A DNA stretch of 64,000 nucleotides from the NCBI GenBank assembly GCA_933228675.1, contig OW121741.1, positions 120,006,918-120,070,917 on the forward strand, in the 5' to 3' direction. The notes beneath the pieces were generated by a model. The model did not search any database. It was not told where the DNA came from and saw nothing but the letters and a program-made list of their open reading frames with translations. Numbering within the stretch: the stretch's first letter is position 1; every line of letters starts with the position of its first letter. Positions 10,011 through 25,544 of this stretch are shown here, in pieces. A program made the translations under genes and the position numbers. The DNA comes from Stomorhina lunata (lineage: Eukaryota > Arthropoda > Insecta > Diptera > Rhiniidae).

Positions 10011-10959
10011 TAAAACATTTCCTTTTAATTTTGCCTAATCTTAACCCTTAGCCTAAACTTAAGTCTATTTATTTTTGTGTCATTTTCTTTGCCGCTTAAA
10101 TAACTCTATTTGCTAAGTAGGCCCTTAAGCTTAAGCATTCGTTTACATTCTAATACAATGTATCCACAAAATGACACACACTCCTACATATGTTATTGTG
10201 TCTATATGTATAAAGTAAAGATTTGGTATTAAAATTTATTTCTAAACATTAGATTTAATATACGCAGCAAATTATGTCATCTTACACTTTTCTAAACACC
10301 TGCGCCACCAAAAAAAAAAAAAAAAAGAACGCAACCAAGCTTTTCTCACACCTTCTTCTTAATTCATCTTAAATGCCGCTACACTTCATCATGTTGCCAG
10401 TGAGAAAGTTTCAAGACGTTAATAGAATAGAAAAGTGAAACATGAAAATAGATTGAAAAAAATTAAACCACACCACAAGTAGTTAAAAGTAATTGCTTTT
10501 CCTTAAGTCTTTAGCTGGTTAAATGGGGTTTGGGTTGGGTTCGGAAGGGATTTTATGTTCGATATACGACGATGAGTATGTGTCACACATGAGAGATTAT
10601 GCGGCTGAATGATTGGCGTGTATGGTAACCACACACACAAGCACACCCCACTACTTACTCTGTGACTAAGTATTTGTATTTTGTTTATGTGCTTAATTTT
10701 AGCGGAAACGGAAATTGTAGAAAATCTTTTGTTTAAAAAGATTTAATATGAAAACAAAGTTCCTTAATGATATATTTACTTAGGAAACAAGGAAATTAAG
10801 TTGATAAAAATATGATTTACAGTTTACAGCGAAAATATGAAGGCATAAAAATATGAGTTATAAAAATGATATAATTTTTTACAATCCTTTTGTAATATTA
10901 AAAACAATTTAAAATCCATAATTTCAAAATTTTTAACAAATCTAATATTCTTATTCAAA
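10011..10959. other. AT-rich single-copy sequence
   Basis: No supported gene. It contains a poly-A run (about 10311-10326) and a short CACACA stretch near 10631-10650. Base composition is slightly more balanced than in the flanking arrays. Confidence 0.6.
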
Positions 10960-12905
10960 AATTCTTAATAACGAAAAATTTTTAAAAACAAAAAACTTTT
11001 AATAACAAAAAATTTTCTACAGAAAAATTTTCTATAGCAAAATTTTTGATAACAAAAAGTTTCTATAGAAAAATTTTTGATAACAAAAAATATTCTATAG
11101 CAAAGTTTTTGATAGCGAAAAATTTTCTAAAGAAGAATTTTTGAAAACGAACAATTTTTGATAACAAAAATTTTCTATAGAAAAATCTTTGAAAACAAAA
11201 AATTTTCGATGGAAAAATTTTTATAACAAAAAATTTTCTATGGAAAAATTTTTTATAACAAAAAATTTTCTATGGAAAAATTTTTTATAACAAAAAATTT
11301 TTGATAACAAAAAATTTTCTATAGAAAAATTTTTGATAACAAAAAATTTTCTATAGAAAAATTTTTGATAACAGAAAATTTTCTATAGAAAAATTTTTGA
11401 TAACAAAAAATTTTCTATAGAAAAATTTTTGATCACAAAAAATTTTCTATAGAAAAATTTTTGATCACAAAAAATTTTCTATGGAAAAATTTTTGATCAC
11501 AAAAAATTTTCTATAGAAAAATTTTTGATCACAAAAAATTTTCTATAGAAAAATTTTTGATAACAAAAAATATTCTATAGAAAAATTTTCGATAACAAAA
11601 AATTTTCTATAGAAAAATTTTCGATAACAAAAAATTTTCTATAGAAAAATTTTTGATAACAAAAAATTTTCTATAGAAAAATTTTTGATTACAAAAAATT
11701 TTCTATAGAAAAATTTTTGATAACAAAAAATTTACTATAGAAAAATTTTTGATTACAAAAAATTTTCTATTTAAAAATTTTTTATAACAAAAAATTTTTG
11801 ATAACAAAAAATTTTCTATAGAAAAATTTTTGATTACAAAAAATTTTCTATGGAAAAATTTTTGATTACAAAAAATTTTCCATAGAAAAATTTTTGATTA
11901 CAAAAAATTTTCCATAGAAAAATTTTTGATTACAAAAAATTTTCTATAGAAAATTTTTTGATAACAAAAAATTTACTATAGAAAAATTTTTGATTACAAA
12001 AAATTCTCTATGGAAAAATTTTTGATTACAAAAAATTCTCTATGGAAAAATTTTTGATTACAAAAAATTTTCCATAGAAAAATTTTTGATAACAAAAAAT
12101 TTTCTTTAGAAAAATTTTTGATTACAAAAAATTCTCTATGGAAAAATTTTTGATTACAAAAAATTTTCCATAGAAAAATTTTTGATTACAAAAAATTTTC
12201 GATAGAAAAATTTTTGATAACAAAAAATTATCTATAGAAAAATTTTTGATTACAAAAAATTTTCTATAGAAAAATTTTTGATAACAAAAAATTTTCTTTA
12301 GAAAAATTTTTGATAACAAAAAATTTTCTATAGAAAAATTTTTGATAAAATAATATTTTCTATAGAAACATTTTTGATCACAAAAAATTAACTATAGAAA
12401 ATGTTTGATAACAAAAAATTTTCTATTACAAAAAATTTTCTATTGAAAAATTTTTGATTACAAAAAACTTTTCATAGAAAAATTTTTGAATACAAAACAT
12501 TTTCTATAGAAAAATATTTGATTACAAAAAAAAATTCTATAGAAAAAGTTTTGATTACAAAAAAAATTCTATAGAAAAATTTTTGATTACAAAAAATTTT
12601 CTATAAAAAAATTTTTGATTACACAAAATTTTCCATAGAAAAATTTTTGATCACAAAAAATTTTCTATAGAAAAAATTTCTATCGAAAAATTTTTGATTA
12701 TAAAAATATAGAAAAATTATTGATTACAAAAATTTTCTTTAGAAAAATTTTTGATTACAAAAAATTTTATATAGAAAAATTTTTGATTATTAGTATAGAA
12801 AAAGTTTTAATAACAAAAATATTTCTATAGAAAAATTTTTGATAACAAAAAATTTTCTATAGGAACATTTTTTTTATTAAAAATTTTTCTATAGAATATA
12901 TAACA
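10960..12905 (+). repeat. 32-bp palindromic minisatellite, array 3
   Basis: Tandem units of about 32 bp that share the TTTTCTATAGAAAA core and the ATTTTTGAT run with the 30-bp family, but carry a C-containing spacer (GATAACAAAAAA). Spacer variants form local blocks: GATCAC at about 11430-11535, GATTAC dominating 11685-12170, GATAAC elsewhere. Core variants CTATGG and CCATAG also cluster. It is related to the 30-bp family by unit sequence, but the conserved 'head' module is not visible at either end. Confidence 0.95.
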
Positions 12906-13265
12906 AAAAAATTTTTTTTTAATTTTTCGTTATGCAAAATATTCTGATAACAAATTGTTTATAGAAACATTTTTATAATATTTTGTTTATAATTTTTTGA
13001 TTGTTTGTAGAAAATTTTTTATACCGAAAACAATTCTATTGAATAAATTCAAAATACTGAGAAATTCTCCAAAGAATTATTTTTATAAAGAGAAATTTTC
13101 TCATGAAATATTTCTATAGAAATATTTTAGTAAAAAAATTCTATAGAAATATTTTGGTAAAAACAATTCTATGGAAATATTTTTATACCAAATAATTTTG
13201 CACAGGAAATATTCTACAAACAATTTTTAAACTGAGTATTTTTTTACAGAATTGTTGTACAAACA
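12906..13265 (+). repeat. Degenerate tail of array 3
   Basis: Scattered half-units (TCTATAGAAATATTTT, AAATTTTTTATAC and similar) with mutated cores. The tandem order fades out by about 13265. Confidence 0.6.
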
Positions 13266-14946
13266 AATTTTTTAAATGTTTAATACCGAAGATATTGCTT
13301 TTGAAAATATTTTATATCCAAAAATGGCCTTTAGAATGTCCTATAGATAATAAATATTCTACAGAAGATCAATTTTTTAGAGAAAATTTTTTAATACAGC
13401 AAAATTTTCTAAAGAAATTTTTTTTAATCCGAATCTTATGCATAAATTTTGTTTCTGTAAAAACTTTTCCTAAGAACTACAATTTTATAAAATCTAATAT
13501 TTCGAAGTATCATATTAAACCCAAAAAATATTTTAATCTTATTTTACTATCTACTGCTCATCACAATTATTTCATATATGAACTCGTACTTGTAAATAGA
13601 TTAATTTTTATTTATATTACGTAAAACACTTCTAACAAATTACAATTTATGAACAATTTTCATTTACATGACGACACTAAACACCATTTCAAATATTCTA
13701 ATAAGTGTTGATGATACTTCATAACACTTAAACTTTATTACATATTATGAATTGAACGCACTCCACTTGAAAATGGAAAATGAAAATATAAACTGACAAA
13801 ATAAACACTTTTTGAAAAAAAAATTAAATAAAATTTGACACTCATACACACAAACATACGAATCGAAAGCAATAAATACATACGAGTACTTTTAGTGTTA
13901 ACAAAATATTTTATTAAATTGAAAAATATTTTCAAACAAAAAGAGCTCAAATATACAATTTAAAATGCTACAACATAAATACAAATAACACTTCATTTAA
14001 AATCATTTTTCACAATTTATTTATGCATATGGAGAAGAGGCAGAAAAAACATATTTTTTTAGAATATATTTTTTTAAAGAAAACCATAACGAGAAAATTT
14101 AAAAACCAAAACCACAATAACAAACTTAGGGAGACACAGGCAGAGTAAGACTTGGGGAAATACTTTTCATTCAGCCAAAACTTGTACTAACACTCAAGTA
14201 AAGTGGAAATCTCACATGAACGTAAATACTATCACAGAATATCCCCAAATATAAAAGCAAAGACAGACATACACACACACATAGAAAATGGCAGGCAGAA
14301 ACATATAAAGTGCCAGATGTTTTTGTCTCCATTCATTTCACTTGATATTTATTTGTAGGAAAAATTGTATTTATTCTCTTATACGAATAGACTGACTGGC
14401 AAAATGACAAAATTACTTGCTTTTTCATGCTTATGTTATGGTACAAGTCGAGTCGACTCAAGTATCTATTTGCTATATTTTCGTATATCAAAATGAAAAT
14501 AAAATCTAATAAAATAAATATAAAAATGAAAATAAAAATTGATTGTCATATTATGCTTATTATCAAGTATATTTTGCTGTAAATTGTAGATAAATCTGGC
14601 AAAAGACTTGATGTCAAACACATTCTTCTCGCAGGCTCAAGCTTATATTTGCTCTTGTTTATATTGTATTTGCAACAATATTTAATAAAAATTTTACTTG
14701 CCTTTTCTTTACTGTTTTTCCCTCTTGTTGGTCCACGGATCCAGTGTTTGAATAAATGTGGAAAATCTTAAACATATTGTTATGTTTGTGCTAAAATTGA
14801 GCCTAACTGATTTTGCCGGAAAATGTTTTTGTACACACACACACAGACTTATTTTTATATTTAAATGCTTTTGCAACAGTTGTTTTGATGAAAAGCAGTG
14901 GAAAGCAAAATAACAGATAAAATCATTTTTAACGATGATCTATAAA
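13266..14946. other. AT-rich single-copy sequence
   Basis: No recognised gene. A 109-codon plus-strand frame (13295-13624) is Lys/Ile/Phe/Asn-rich and looks like a chance opening in A+T-rich DNA. Short CA runs lie near 14270-14280 and 14833-14846. A small palindrome AAGTCGAGTCGACTCAAG lies near 14445. Confidence 0.6.
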
Positions 14947-16208
14947 AGACCAAGACATACTAGACGTAGACTAAGACATAGACTAAGACATAGACTAAGA
15001 CATAGACTAAGACATAGACTAAAACATAGACTAAGACATAGACTAAGACATAGACTAAGACATAGACTAAGACATAGACTAAGACATAGACTAAGACATA
15101 GACTAAGACATAGACTAAGACATAGACTAAGACATAGACTAAGACATAGACTAAGACATAGACTAAGACATAGACTAAGACATAGACTAAGACATAGACT
15201 AAGACATAGACTAAGACATAGACTAAGACATAGACTAAGACATAGACTAAGACATAGACTAAGACATAGACTAAGACATAGACTAAGACATAGACTAAGA
15301 CATAGACTAAGACATAGACTAAGACATAGACTAAGACATAGACTAAGACATAGACTAAGACATAGACTAAGACATAGACTAAGACATAGACTAAGACATA
15401 GACTAAGACATAGACTAAGACATAGACTAAGACATAGACTAAGACATAGACTAAGACATAGACTAAGACATAGACTAAGACATAGACTAAGACATAGACT
15501 AAGACATAGACTAAGACATAGACTAAGACATAGACTAAGACATAGACTAAGACATAGACTAAGACATAGACTAAGACATAGACTAAGACATAGACTAAGA
15601 CATAGACTAAGACATAGACTAAGACATAGACTAAGACATAGACTAAGACATAGACTAAGACATAGACTAAGACATAGACTAAGACATAGACTAAGACATA
15701 GACTAAGACATAGACTAAGACATAGACTAAGACATAGACTAAGACATAGACTAAGACATAGACTAAGATATAGACTAAGACATAGACTAAGACATAGACT
15801 AAGACATAGACTAAGACATAGACTAAGACATAGACTAAGACATAGACTAAGACATAGACTAAGACATAGACTAAGACATAGACTAAGACATAGACTAAGA
15901 CATAGACTAAGACATAGACTAAGACATAGACTAAGACATAGACTAAGACATAGACTAAGACATAGACTAAGACATAGACTAAGACATAGACTAAGACATA
16001 GACTAAGACATAGACTAAGACATAGACTAAGACATAGACTAAGACATAGACTAAGACATAGACTAAGACATAGACTAAGACATAGACTAAGACATAGACT
16101 AAGACATAGACTAAGACATAGACTAAGACATAGACTAAGACATAGACTAAGACATAGACTAAGACATAGACTAAGACATAGACTTAGACATAGACTAAGA
16201 CATAGAGA
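14947..16208 (+). repeat. 12-bp minisatellite (GACTAAGACATA), homogeneous array
   Basis: About 105 head-to-tail copies of GACTAAGACATA. Apart from the first few units I see only isolated variants: one AAAACATA near 15021, one GATATAG near 15769, and one GACTTAGAC near 16183. The plus strand is purine-rich. Three of the six frames are open (RLRH on plus; LSLC and VLVY on minus) because 12 is a multiple of 3, which explains a 427-codon open frame that I do not regard as a gene. The near-perfect uniformity implies recent expansion or strong homogenisation. The copy number in the true genome may differ from the assembly. Confidence 0.97.
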
Positions 16209-16254
16209 AATAAACTAAGATGTAAAGAAAAATTATATTAAAAAATGGACATCG

Positions 16255-16960
16255 AAAACTCGAAATATTTTTTTAATTAAAAATTTTACATAGAGAATTT
16301 TTCGTTACAAATAAATAAAAAATTTACATAGATTTTTTTTCTTGCAATTTTAAGAGGAAAAATTTTTCATTTATTAACATGATTTCTAGAAAATTCATAA
16401 AAAAATTTATTAAAAATTTGAAATTGATAAATTCCTGATAAGAACATTTCCATAAAAAATGTTACATTAAATCATCTTTAATGAAAAAAAAAAAACGTTA
16501 TATGAAAATTCTACAAAAAAATATAAATGTAAAACGAATTCCATAAAAAATTTGAAAATAAAAAATGTTGACTATATATTTTTCGAAAATCGTTAAAAAA
16601 ATTATATTAAAAATTTTTATACTAAAAATTTTTTGTATAAAAATTTTACCCTCAATTTTTAGTACAAGATTTATATTGAAAAAAATGTTCTACCAATAAA
16701 TAATGATATTTCGTAAAAAACTTAAAACTTTAAAAATTTTTGTATTAACAATTTTTCGTCAACAAATTCTCTATGTAAAAGTTTTTCGGTAAATAATTTT
16801 AAATTGATTTTTTTAAAATTCGAAAAATTTTCTATTTAAAAATTTTTCTTCTATTATTTTACTAAAAAAATTTTTAAATTAAAAATTTTCTCTGAAAAAC
16901 CTTTTACTTTACGGGTATTTCCTATAGAAATTCTTGTACCAAAAAAGGTAAAAAAATAAA
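16255..16960 (+). repeat. Very degenerate AT-rich minisatellite remnants
   Basis: Loose, irregular AAAATTTT-rich half-units with occasional TTTTCTAT pieces, resembling decayed members of the 29- to 32-bp families. It follows the 12-bp array directly; a similar degenerate block follows the second 12-bp array at 24250-24530. Confidence 0.5.
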
Positions 16961-18754
16961 ACTGCCTTTTATTGAAAAAGCAACTGCCTTTTTTCTTAAC
17001 ACAACTGTTAACTATTGTTTAAGCCAAATAAAATACTAAAACAATATAAAACCGAAAAAAATAATAATAATTTACAATAAATTGTTGATGTTTATGATTC
17101 AGATGATTATGATGATGTCAACAGATGTTAAAATTCTACAACTTTTTATTTTGTATTGTTTATGGCCACATAACTATTTATACAATTCATTTGTTTAAAG
17201 TTATAATTTTTTTGGGATGTAATTTTTTTAGCCAACATCTGAATGTGTTACATCCTTTCTCGAGAAAAAAAAAACTGTATAATTTGATAGAGATGAAAAT
17301 TCATTAAACAAAACAATTAAATGAATTTTGATTTTATAAAAACAAGTATAAAAAGTCAATTATATCAATGATATTATATTAGGGAATAAATGCAGTTATT
17401 GATTTTTAGCCAAATATTTTGGATTATTTCAAAAAGAATTTTTTTTAATAAATTCTAGTTAGTGAAGGAAAATTCATATTCTCTTATCATAATTTCTTAT
17501 CTAACAAAAATACGTTTTGAACCTTTTTTAGTCCCTATAATTAACAATATAATACCACAAGTAGCTTGTAATATACTTCATATCCAAAAGATTAAATTAA
17601 AAATTTTCTTAACATCCTCCACCTAAAATTTTGTGTAAACCCACAAAAATTAATATTTTTCAATTTATTTTATCATCTTGATATAACGAGTCCTTTTTTT
17701 CGCACCTGATTACAAAATTTTTATTGAATTAATAACGACATTGTTCGCTGCCAATGTTCAAGTAAATTAGAGACTTCGAAGAAGTGAAAATTATTTTTAT
17801 GATTGCAAATGACAGCACGTAACCTGACAATGCATTAATGTTTTTCCATCCGACAAAAAAGCTACAAAAGTCTAAAGCCCAATTTGTGGCACAGGACCAA
17901 ACACTTGGCAAACCTAATATTTTCTATAATAATAGCATAATACTTATTTTCATTACTTTCCCAAAGCAAACCCTCCCCCCACCAAAAAAAAAAAAAAAAG
18001 AAAGTAATTTTTTAACAACCATAAAGTACAAAATTTCCAATGAAATTTAACAGAGCAGCAGACTCAAATAACCAACTTTATTATGCATAAGGATCAAAAA
18101 TAATTTTTGTTACTCGTTTCAAGTGAAAATTACTTCTAACCGTAACGACCTTTTTTCTATGTTATTATATTTATTTACGCACTTCTTTCTAATATTTTCT
18201 TTTTATTCTAAGAAGGAAAAAAAGGACCAACTGGTAAAAAGGACTCTTTGTGTCTTAAGTGTATTTGGGGGTGTCTTTACATGAAGGTTTTGTTATATTT
18301 ATGAATTTATTTCTTTTTATATAAAATTTCCTATCCCTGGAACGTTTTTGTGCCTATAATAGAGAATTTCATTATTTACTCATATATTTAAAGAAAAAAA
18401 CTAAAGAAGGTAATTTATTTAAAGTTAATATCAATGAGTGGATAAAGGAATAATAAGCACAAGCCACTTGTTTAAAAAGCACTTTATGTTATTTAAATAT
18501 ATTTATTTCCTTTCTAAGAAAATATTTTTTGACTATTCAAAAACTTTTAGTGTTTGAAAGGTCCTTTAACACTAAGCGATTATAAGTTTTGTGAGCAAAA
18601 TAGGTAAAACTTCTTATATAAGTAAGAACTGATTTTGTTTTTGGAAATTGTTTAAACAAAAAAAAACTCACAGTATTTGTAGTATGAAATCTGCTTTACA
18701 CAAATTTAATCTTTGTAACAAAAAAATTGCTCTTATTAATGAGATATCGTGCAT
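16961..18754. other. AT-rich single-copy sequence
   Basis: No supported gene, RNA or mobile element. Homopolymer tracts occur at about 17266-17274 and 17982-18000. The small frames here have no recognisable domain. Confidence 0.55.
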
Positions 18755-21160
<2,406 letters not shown>

Positions 21161-21163
<3 letters not shown>

Positions 21164-21322
21164 TAAAGTTTGAACTTTGACATTATGTAAATGATCACCA
21201 CGCGAAATGTTGCAAGCATTGATTCTTTTGAGGTACTTTTCGACCACTTTTCGACACATGTTGGGCGGTATTTCAGTCATATCTTGCAATAAATCCATAT
21301 TCACTAGAGTAGTTGTATGTTG
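21161..21322 (-). pseudogene. Mariner-like transposase C-terminal remnant
   Basis: The minus strand reads 53 codons before a TAA at 21163-21161, including MTEIPPNMCRKVVEKYLKR, then INACNISRGDHLHNV. The pattern 'I...M...V...F..R...C....GGHL.D..F.T' is the usual C-terminal tail of mariner/Tc1-type transposases of insects, here with changes (RGDHLHNVKVQT). The frame is blocked by a TGA just upstream (about 21326), and no catalytic DD(D/E) region is recognisable in the following kilobase. It abuts the right end of family Y copy 2; I cannot say whether they are functionally linked. Recognition is by eye. Confidence 0.55.
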
Positions 21323-22833
21323 AAATCACATATTCTTCAAATCGTATTCTTCAATAACAACAACACTTTCACTTACAGCAAAAACTTTTGTCTAGAATAA
21401 TGTTTAATATAAATTTACTAACTTTTAAAATACGTATGTAATATATAACGATATAAGAACTCTTTTGTTTCTACACCCAGAAGTACAAATTCTCATTAAA
21501 TTGTATATAATACAAAATAGTTTTTTGCTTTTGATTTAAAACAAATATTCACATAAATATTAATTTGTTGACGATTGCCATTTTTGAAAAACTTTTCATT
21601 TATTTACAAAATCATAAACGTAAATGTAAATTTCCTGTTAATAATAAAATAAAGCAGTTATTGTTTCAACTTTATTGGAAAATGTATAGAAAATGTAAAA
21701 ACAAAAAAGCAATAATGGCCATTAAAATAATGTAAAAGTTCAATTATTCAAAAACATAAATTAAAAATTGTAAATGAACAGTTGTCAACATAAACTCTTA
21801 AATTTGCATGAATTTTGCATAAATGTTACAAAAACAATAAATTAAAAAATGGTTTAAATAATGCTAACAATAATTTTGAACATTAATTGTATACATTAAA
21901 CATCAGTTTTAAAAAATTATAAAAATACTTTGGACTAAACGATCCGCCAAAGAGGAAATGAACAAATTGAGGATATTAATCAAATTTTCTTGAAATTTCT
22001 CATGTCAATCGAAGAGGTATATTTGATTTTACTGAATTTATTGCAAAATCATATGAATTTTCCTATTTCTATTTTCAAATTGAATTACAGTTGCCCTAAA
22101 TTTGCTCATATAACAGCAGAAATTGTTAACACACATGATTTGATTTAACTAACACATACATAATAAACGCACACTCATACGAATGAACTTGTATTCGAAT
22201 AATTAGGATTTCAAATGTCATGGTGTTTTTGTCAAATTGTTTTGTTATAAATTTCTTTAGGTTAAATTTGCAAACATTATTGAAACGCAAAATCTAAAAT
22301 TGATTATTGCATATTTGAATTTTGCATCTGTATGTAATATTAGACAGATGTCAATGCTTTTATGAAAATACACGAGGAAACGAAATTATTACACATAAGC
22401 AAACTAACACATCTATTCTCCCACATATGCAGATACACTCAGTCCTCTTACTTTCCATTTGCTCGAAGTGAGTCATTTATGGTCTAAAGCAAAATTTAGC
22501 CAATAGCTTTGTGAAGGTTATTAAAGAGACAGAGAGATTCAAGAATGTTGACATTTTGGAAATAATTTTAGGAAATTTGTTCGCAATGTTATTTTTGGAT
22601 TTACATGATGACATTTATCGGCTCATATGGCACAGCCAGGGTCTGTTATCATATGGCAAATTGATCAAATTTGAGAAAACACTGCAAAATTACAAAGCAA
22701 CAATCAATAATTGCACAAAATTACGAAATTTTGTTCAATTACAGCAGAAAATTTTGAATCAAAGCAAAAAAAAAAAAAAAAATAAAATCCATAAAACTCT
22801 TACAAAGACTAAAACAAAGGCTACTATATAGAA
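21323..22833. other. AT-rich single-copy sequence
   Basis: No supported gene. A 106-codon plus-strand frame (22511-22831) ends by reading into the 12-bp array and has no recognisable domain. A poly-A run lies at about 22768-22782. Confidence 0.55.
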
Positions 22834-24238
22834 CAAGACGTAGACTAAGACATAGACTCAGAGATAGACTAAGACATAGAATAAGACAAAGACTAAGATA
22901 TAGACTAAGACAAAGAATAAGACATATACTAAGACATAGACTAAGTAATAGACTAAGACATAGACTAAGACATAGACTAAAACATAGACTAAGACATAGA
23001 CTAAGACATAGACTAAGACATAGACAAAGACATAGACTAAGACATATACTAAGACATAGACTAAGACATAGACTAAGACATAGACTAAGACATAGACTAA
23101 GACATAGACTAAGACATAGACTAAGACATAGACTAAGACATGGACTGAGGCATAGACTAAGACATAGACTAAGACATAGACTAAGACATAGACTGAGACA
23201 TAAACTAAGACATAGACTAAGACATAGACTAAGACATAGACTAAGACATAGACTAAGACATAGACTAAGACATAGACTAAGACATAGACTAAGACGTAGA
23301 CTAAGACATAGACTAAGGCATAGACTAAGACGTAGACTAAGACATAGACTAAGACACAGACTAAGACATAGACTAAGACATAGACTAAGACATAGACTAG
23401 GACATAGACTTAGATATAGACTAAGACATAGACTAAGACATAGACTAAGACATAGACTAAGACATAGACTAAGACATAGACTAAGACATAGGCTAAGACA
23501 TAGACTGAGACATAGACTAAGGCATAGACTAAGACGTAGACTAAGACATAGACTAAGACAAAGACAAAGACTAAGACATAGACTAAGACATAGACTAGGA
23601 CATAGGCTAAGACATAGACTGAGACATAGTCTACGACATAGACAAAGACATAGACTAAGACATAGACTAAGACATAGACTAAGACATAGACTAGGACATA
23701 GACTTAGGTATAGACTAAGACATAGACTAAGACATAGACTAAGACATAGACTAAGACATAGACTAAGACATAAACTAAGACATAGACTAAGACATAGACT
23801 AAGACATAGACTAAGACATAGACTAAGACATAGACTAAGACATAGACTAAGACATAGACTAAGACATAGACTAAGACATAGACTAAGACATAGACTAAGA
23901 CATAGACTAAGACATAGACTAAGACATAGACTAAGACATAGACTAAGACATAGACTTAGACATAGACTAAGACATAGACTAAGACATAGACTAAGACATA
24001 GACTAAGACATAGACTAAGACATAGACTAAGACATAGACTAAGACATAGACTAAGACATAGACTAAGACATATACTAAGACATAGACTAAGACATAGACT
24101 AAGACATAGACTAAGACATAGACTAAGACATAGACTAAGGCATAGACCAAGAAATGGACCAAGACATAGACAAAGATATATAATAAGACATATTCTAAGA
24201 CACATAATAAGACATAGTCTATGACATATTTAGACATA
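22834..24238 (+). repeat. 12-bp minisatellite (GACTAAGACATA), diverged array
   Basis: Same 12-bp unit and strand as 14947-16208, but with many variants (GACGTAG, GGCATAG, GATATAG, GACTGAG, GACTTAG, ATAATAAG). Internal block duplication is visible: GACTAGGACATAGACTTAG occurs at about 23394 and again at about 23689, roughly 294 bp apart. The left and right ends are the most diverged. Two minus-strand frames are open (LSLC and VLVY repeats, up to 488 codons) for the arithmetic reason given for the first array; I reject them as genes. Confidence 0.97.
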
Positions 24239-24249
24239 CAATATTAATA

Positions 24250-24535
24250 TATAAATTTTTTAAGTTGAAATATATTACACAGAAATTTTTATGTCAAAAA
24301 ATTTTCTGCAGAAATTTTTATATCGAAAAATGTATCAAAATTATTCTCTAGAATTTTCTTATCTTTAAATTTTTTACAAAAATGCTTATGTCTAAAAATT
24401 CTCTATTGAAATTGTTATATCATAAAATTTTGAAAGAAATTTTTAAATTGAAAATTTTTCTATAAAAATAGAAATAGAAAATTTTTGTAGCGGAAAATTT
24501 TCTATTGGACATTGCAAATTTCTTATTTTATGTGA
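24250..24535 (+). repeat. Degenerate AT-rich minisatellite remnants
   Basis: About ten loose units resembling the 29-bp 'TATATCGAAAAATTTTCT' family that becomes regular at 25545. They follow the 12-bp array directly. Confidence 0.55.
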
Positions 24536-25544
24536 AAAATCTTAAATTGATTTAAACTTTTTGCCAAATTTTATATCGGCAATTTGGTTATTCTTTCCTT
24601 AGAGTTGTTAAGTTGCGCAGAAACCACTTACTTGCAGCTGTTTGTTGCAAACAAAAATATTTTTTTAATTTCTTGTTAATGTTTGTGCAACAACATTAAC
24701 TTAAGGAGGAGTGAACAAAATTTTTAATGAATACGAAAAAAAAAATAGTTAGAAAAAAATACGAACTTTCATTAACGCTTTTAATTATGCAGAAAATTAA
24801 GACTTCCTTAGCAACTCGTTAAAAAATGTTATTTTTGCTTTTTTGTTTTTTTTAAGTGCTTCGAAAACGGAAGATGTACTCGATTAGGCAGATGTCGCTT
24901 TATAGAGAAACTGGTGTTAGGTACATATTAAAATGGTACCGAACTTTTCAAATTTCGCAGGAGTTGATGACTTGTCTACTTTTGAATATGACTTTCATAT
25001 ATTTCATGTCATGGCGAATTAGTGTTAAAATATTACTCATACTCTCGAAAGCAAAATAATACTATTTATATGAATATAACATTGTAGGGCATCTTGCATT
25101 GCAAGTAAAACAGCTTTTATCTTATATTAATTATACAATATTTTTTTTTGAAAACAAGCTTTTGTTTGCCTGTTTATATTTGAACTTAATTCTGGCAAAA
25201 CAAAAACCGTAAAGTCAACAATTTAATATGTTTTTGCTATAACCTAGAGAATAATTATGAAACAATAATATTTATGGTAAATTAAAATTATTTAAGAGCA
25301 ATTACAGCAAAAAAATTACATAAATTAACTACGAATAGAATCAAGTTATTTTGCTGGCAGTTGTTATTATCAACAGATTTATAAGCGTGTGTATAAAAAG
25401 ACAACAGATGTTTTAATTAACATTTCTAAAGGAATTTTAATAGAGATTTAAATGACTAATAAAAAACATCTAAAATAAAATTTACTTGAAAGGAATTATT
25501 GTATATTTTAAGGAATCCATTAAAATGCTCAAAAATTTTAAAAC
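24536..25544. other. AT-rich single-copy sequence
   Basis: No supported feature. A 67-codon plus-strand frame at 24856-25059 has no recognisable domain. Confidence 0.55.

Noticed and set aside
14935..16218. 427-codon open frame encoding (RLRH)n
   Set aside because: It is the only open plus-strand frame of a 12-bp array; the composition is purely periodic and there is no promoter, start context or non-repeat domain.
22739..24205. 488-codon minus-strand frame encoding (LSLC)n
   Set aside because: Read-through of the same 12-bp unit on the other strand; a second minus-strand frame (VLVY) is open for the same reason.
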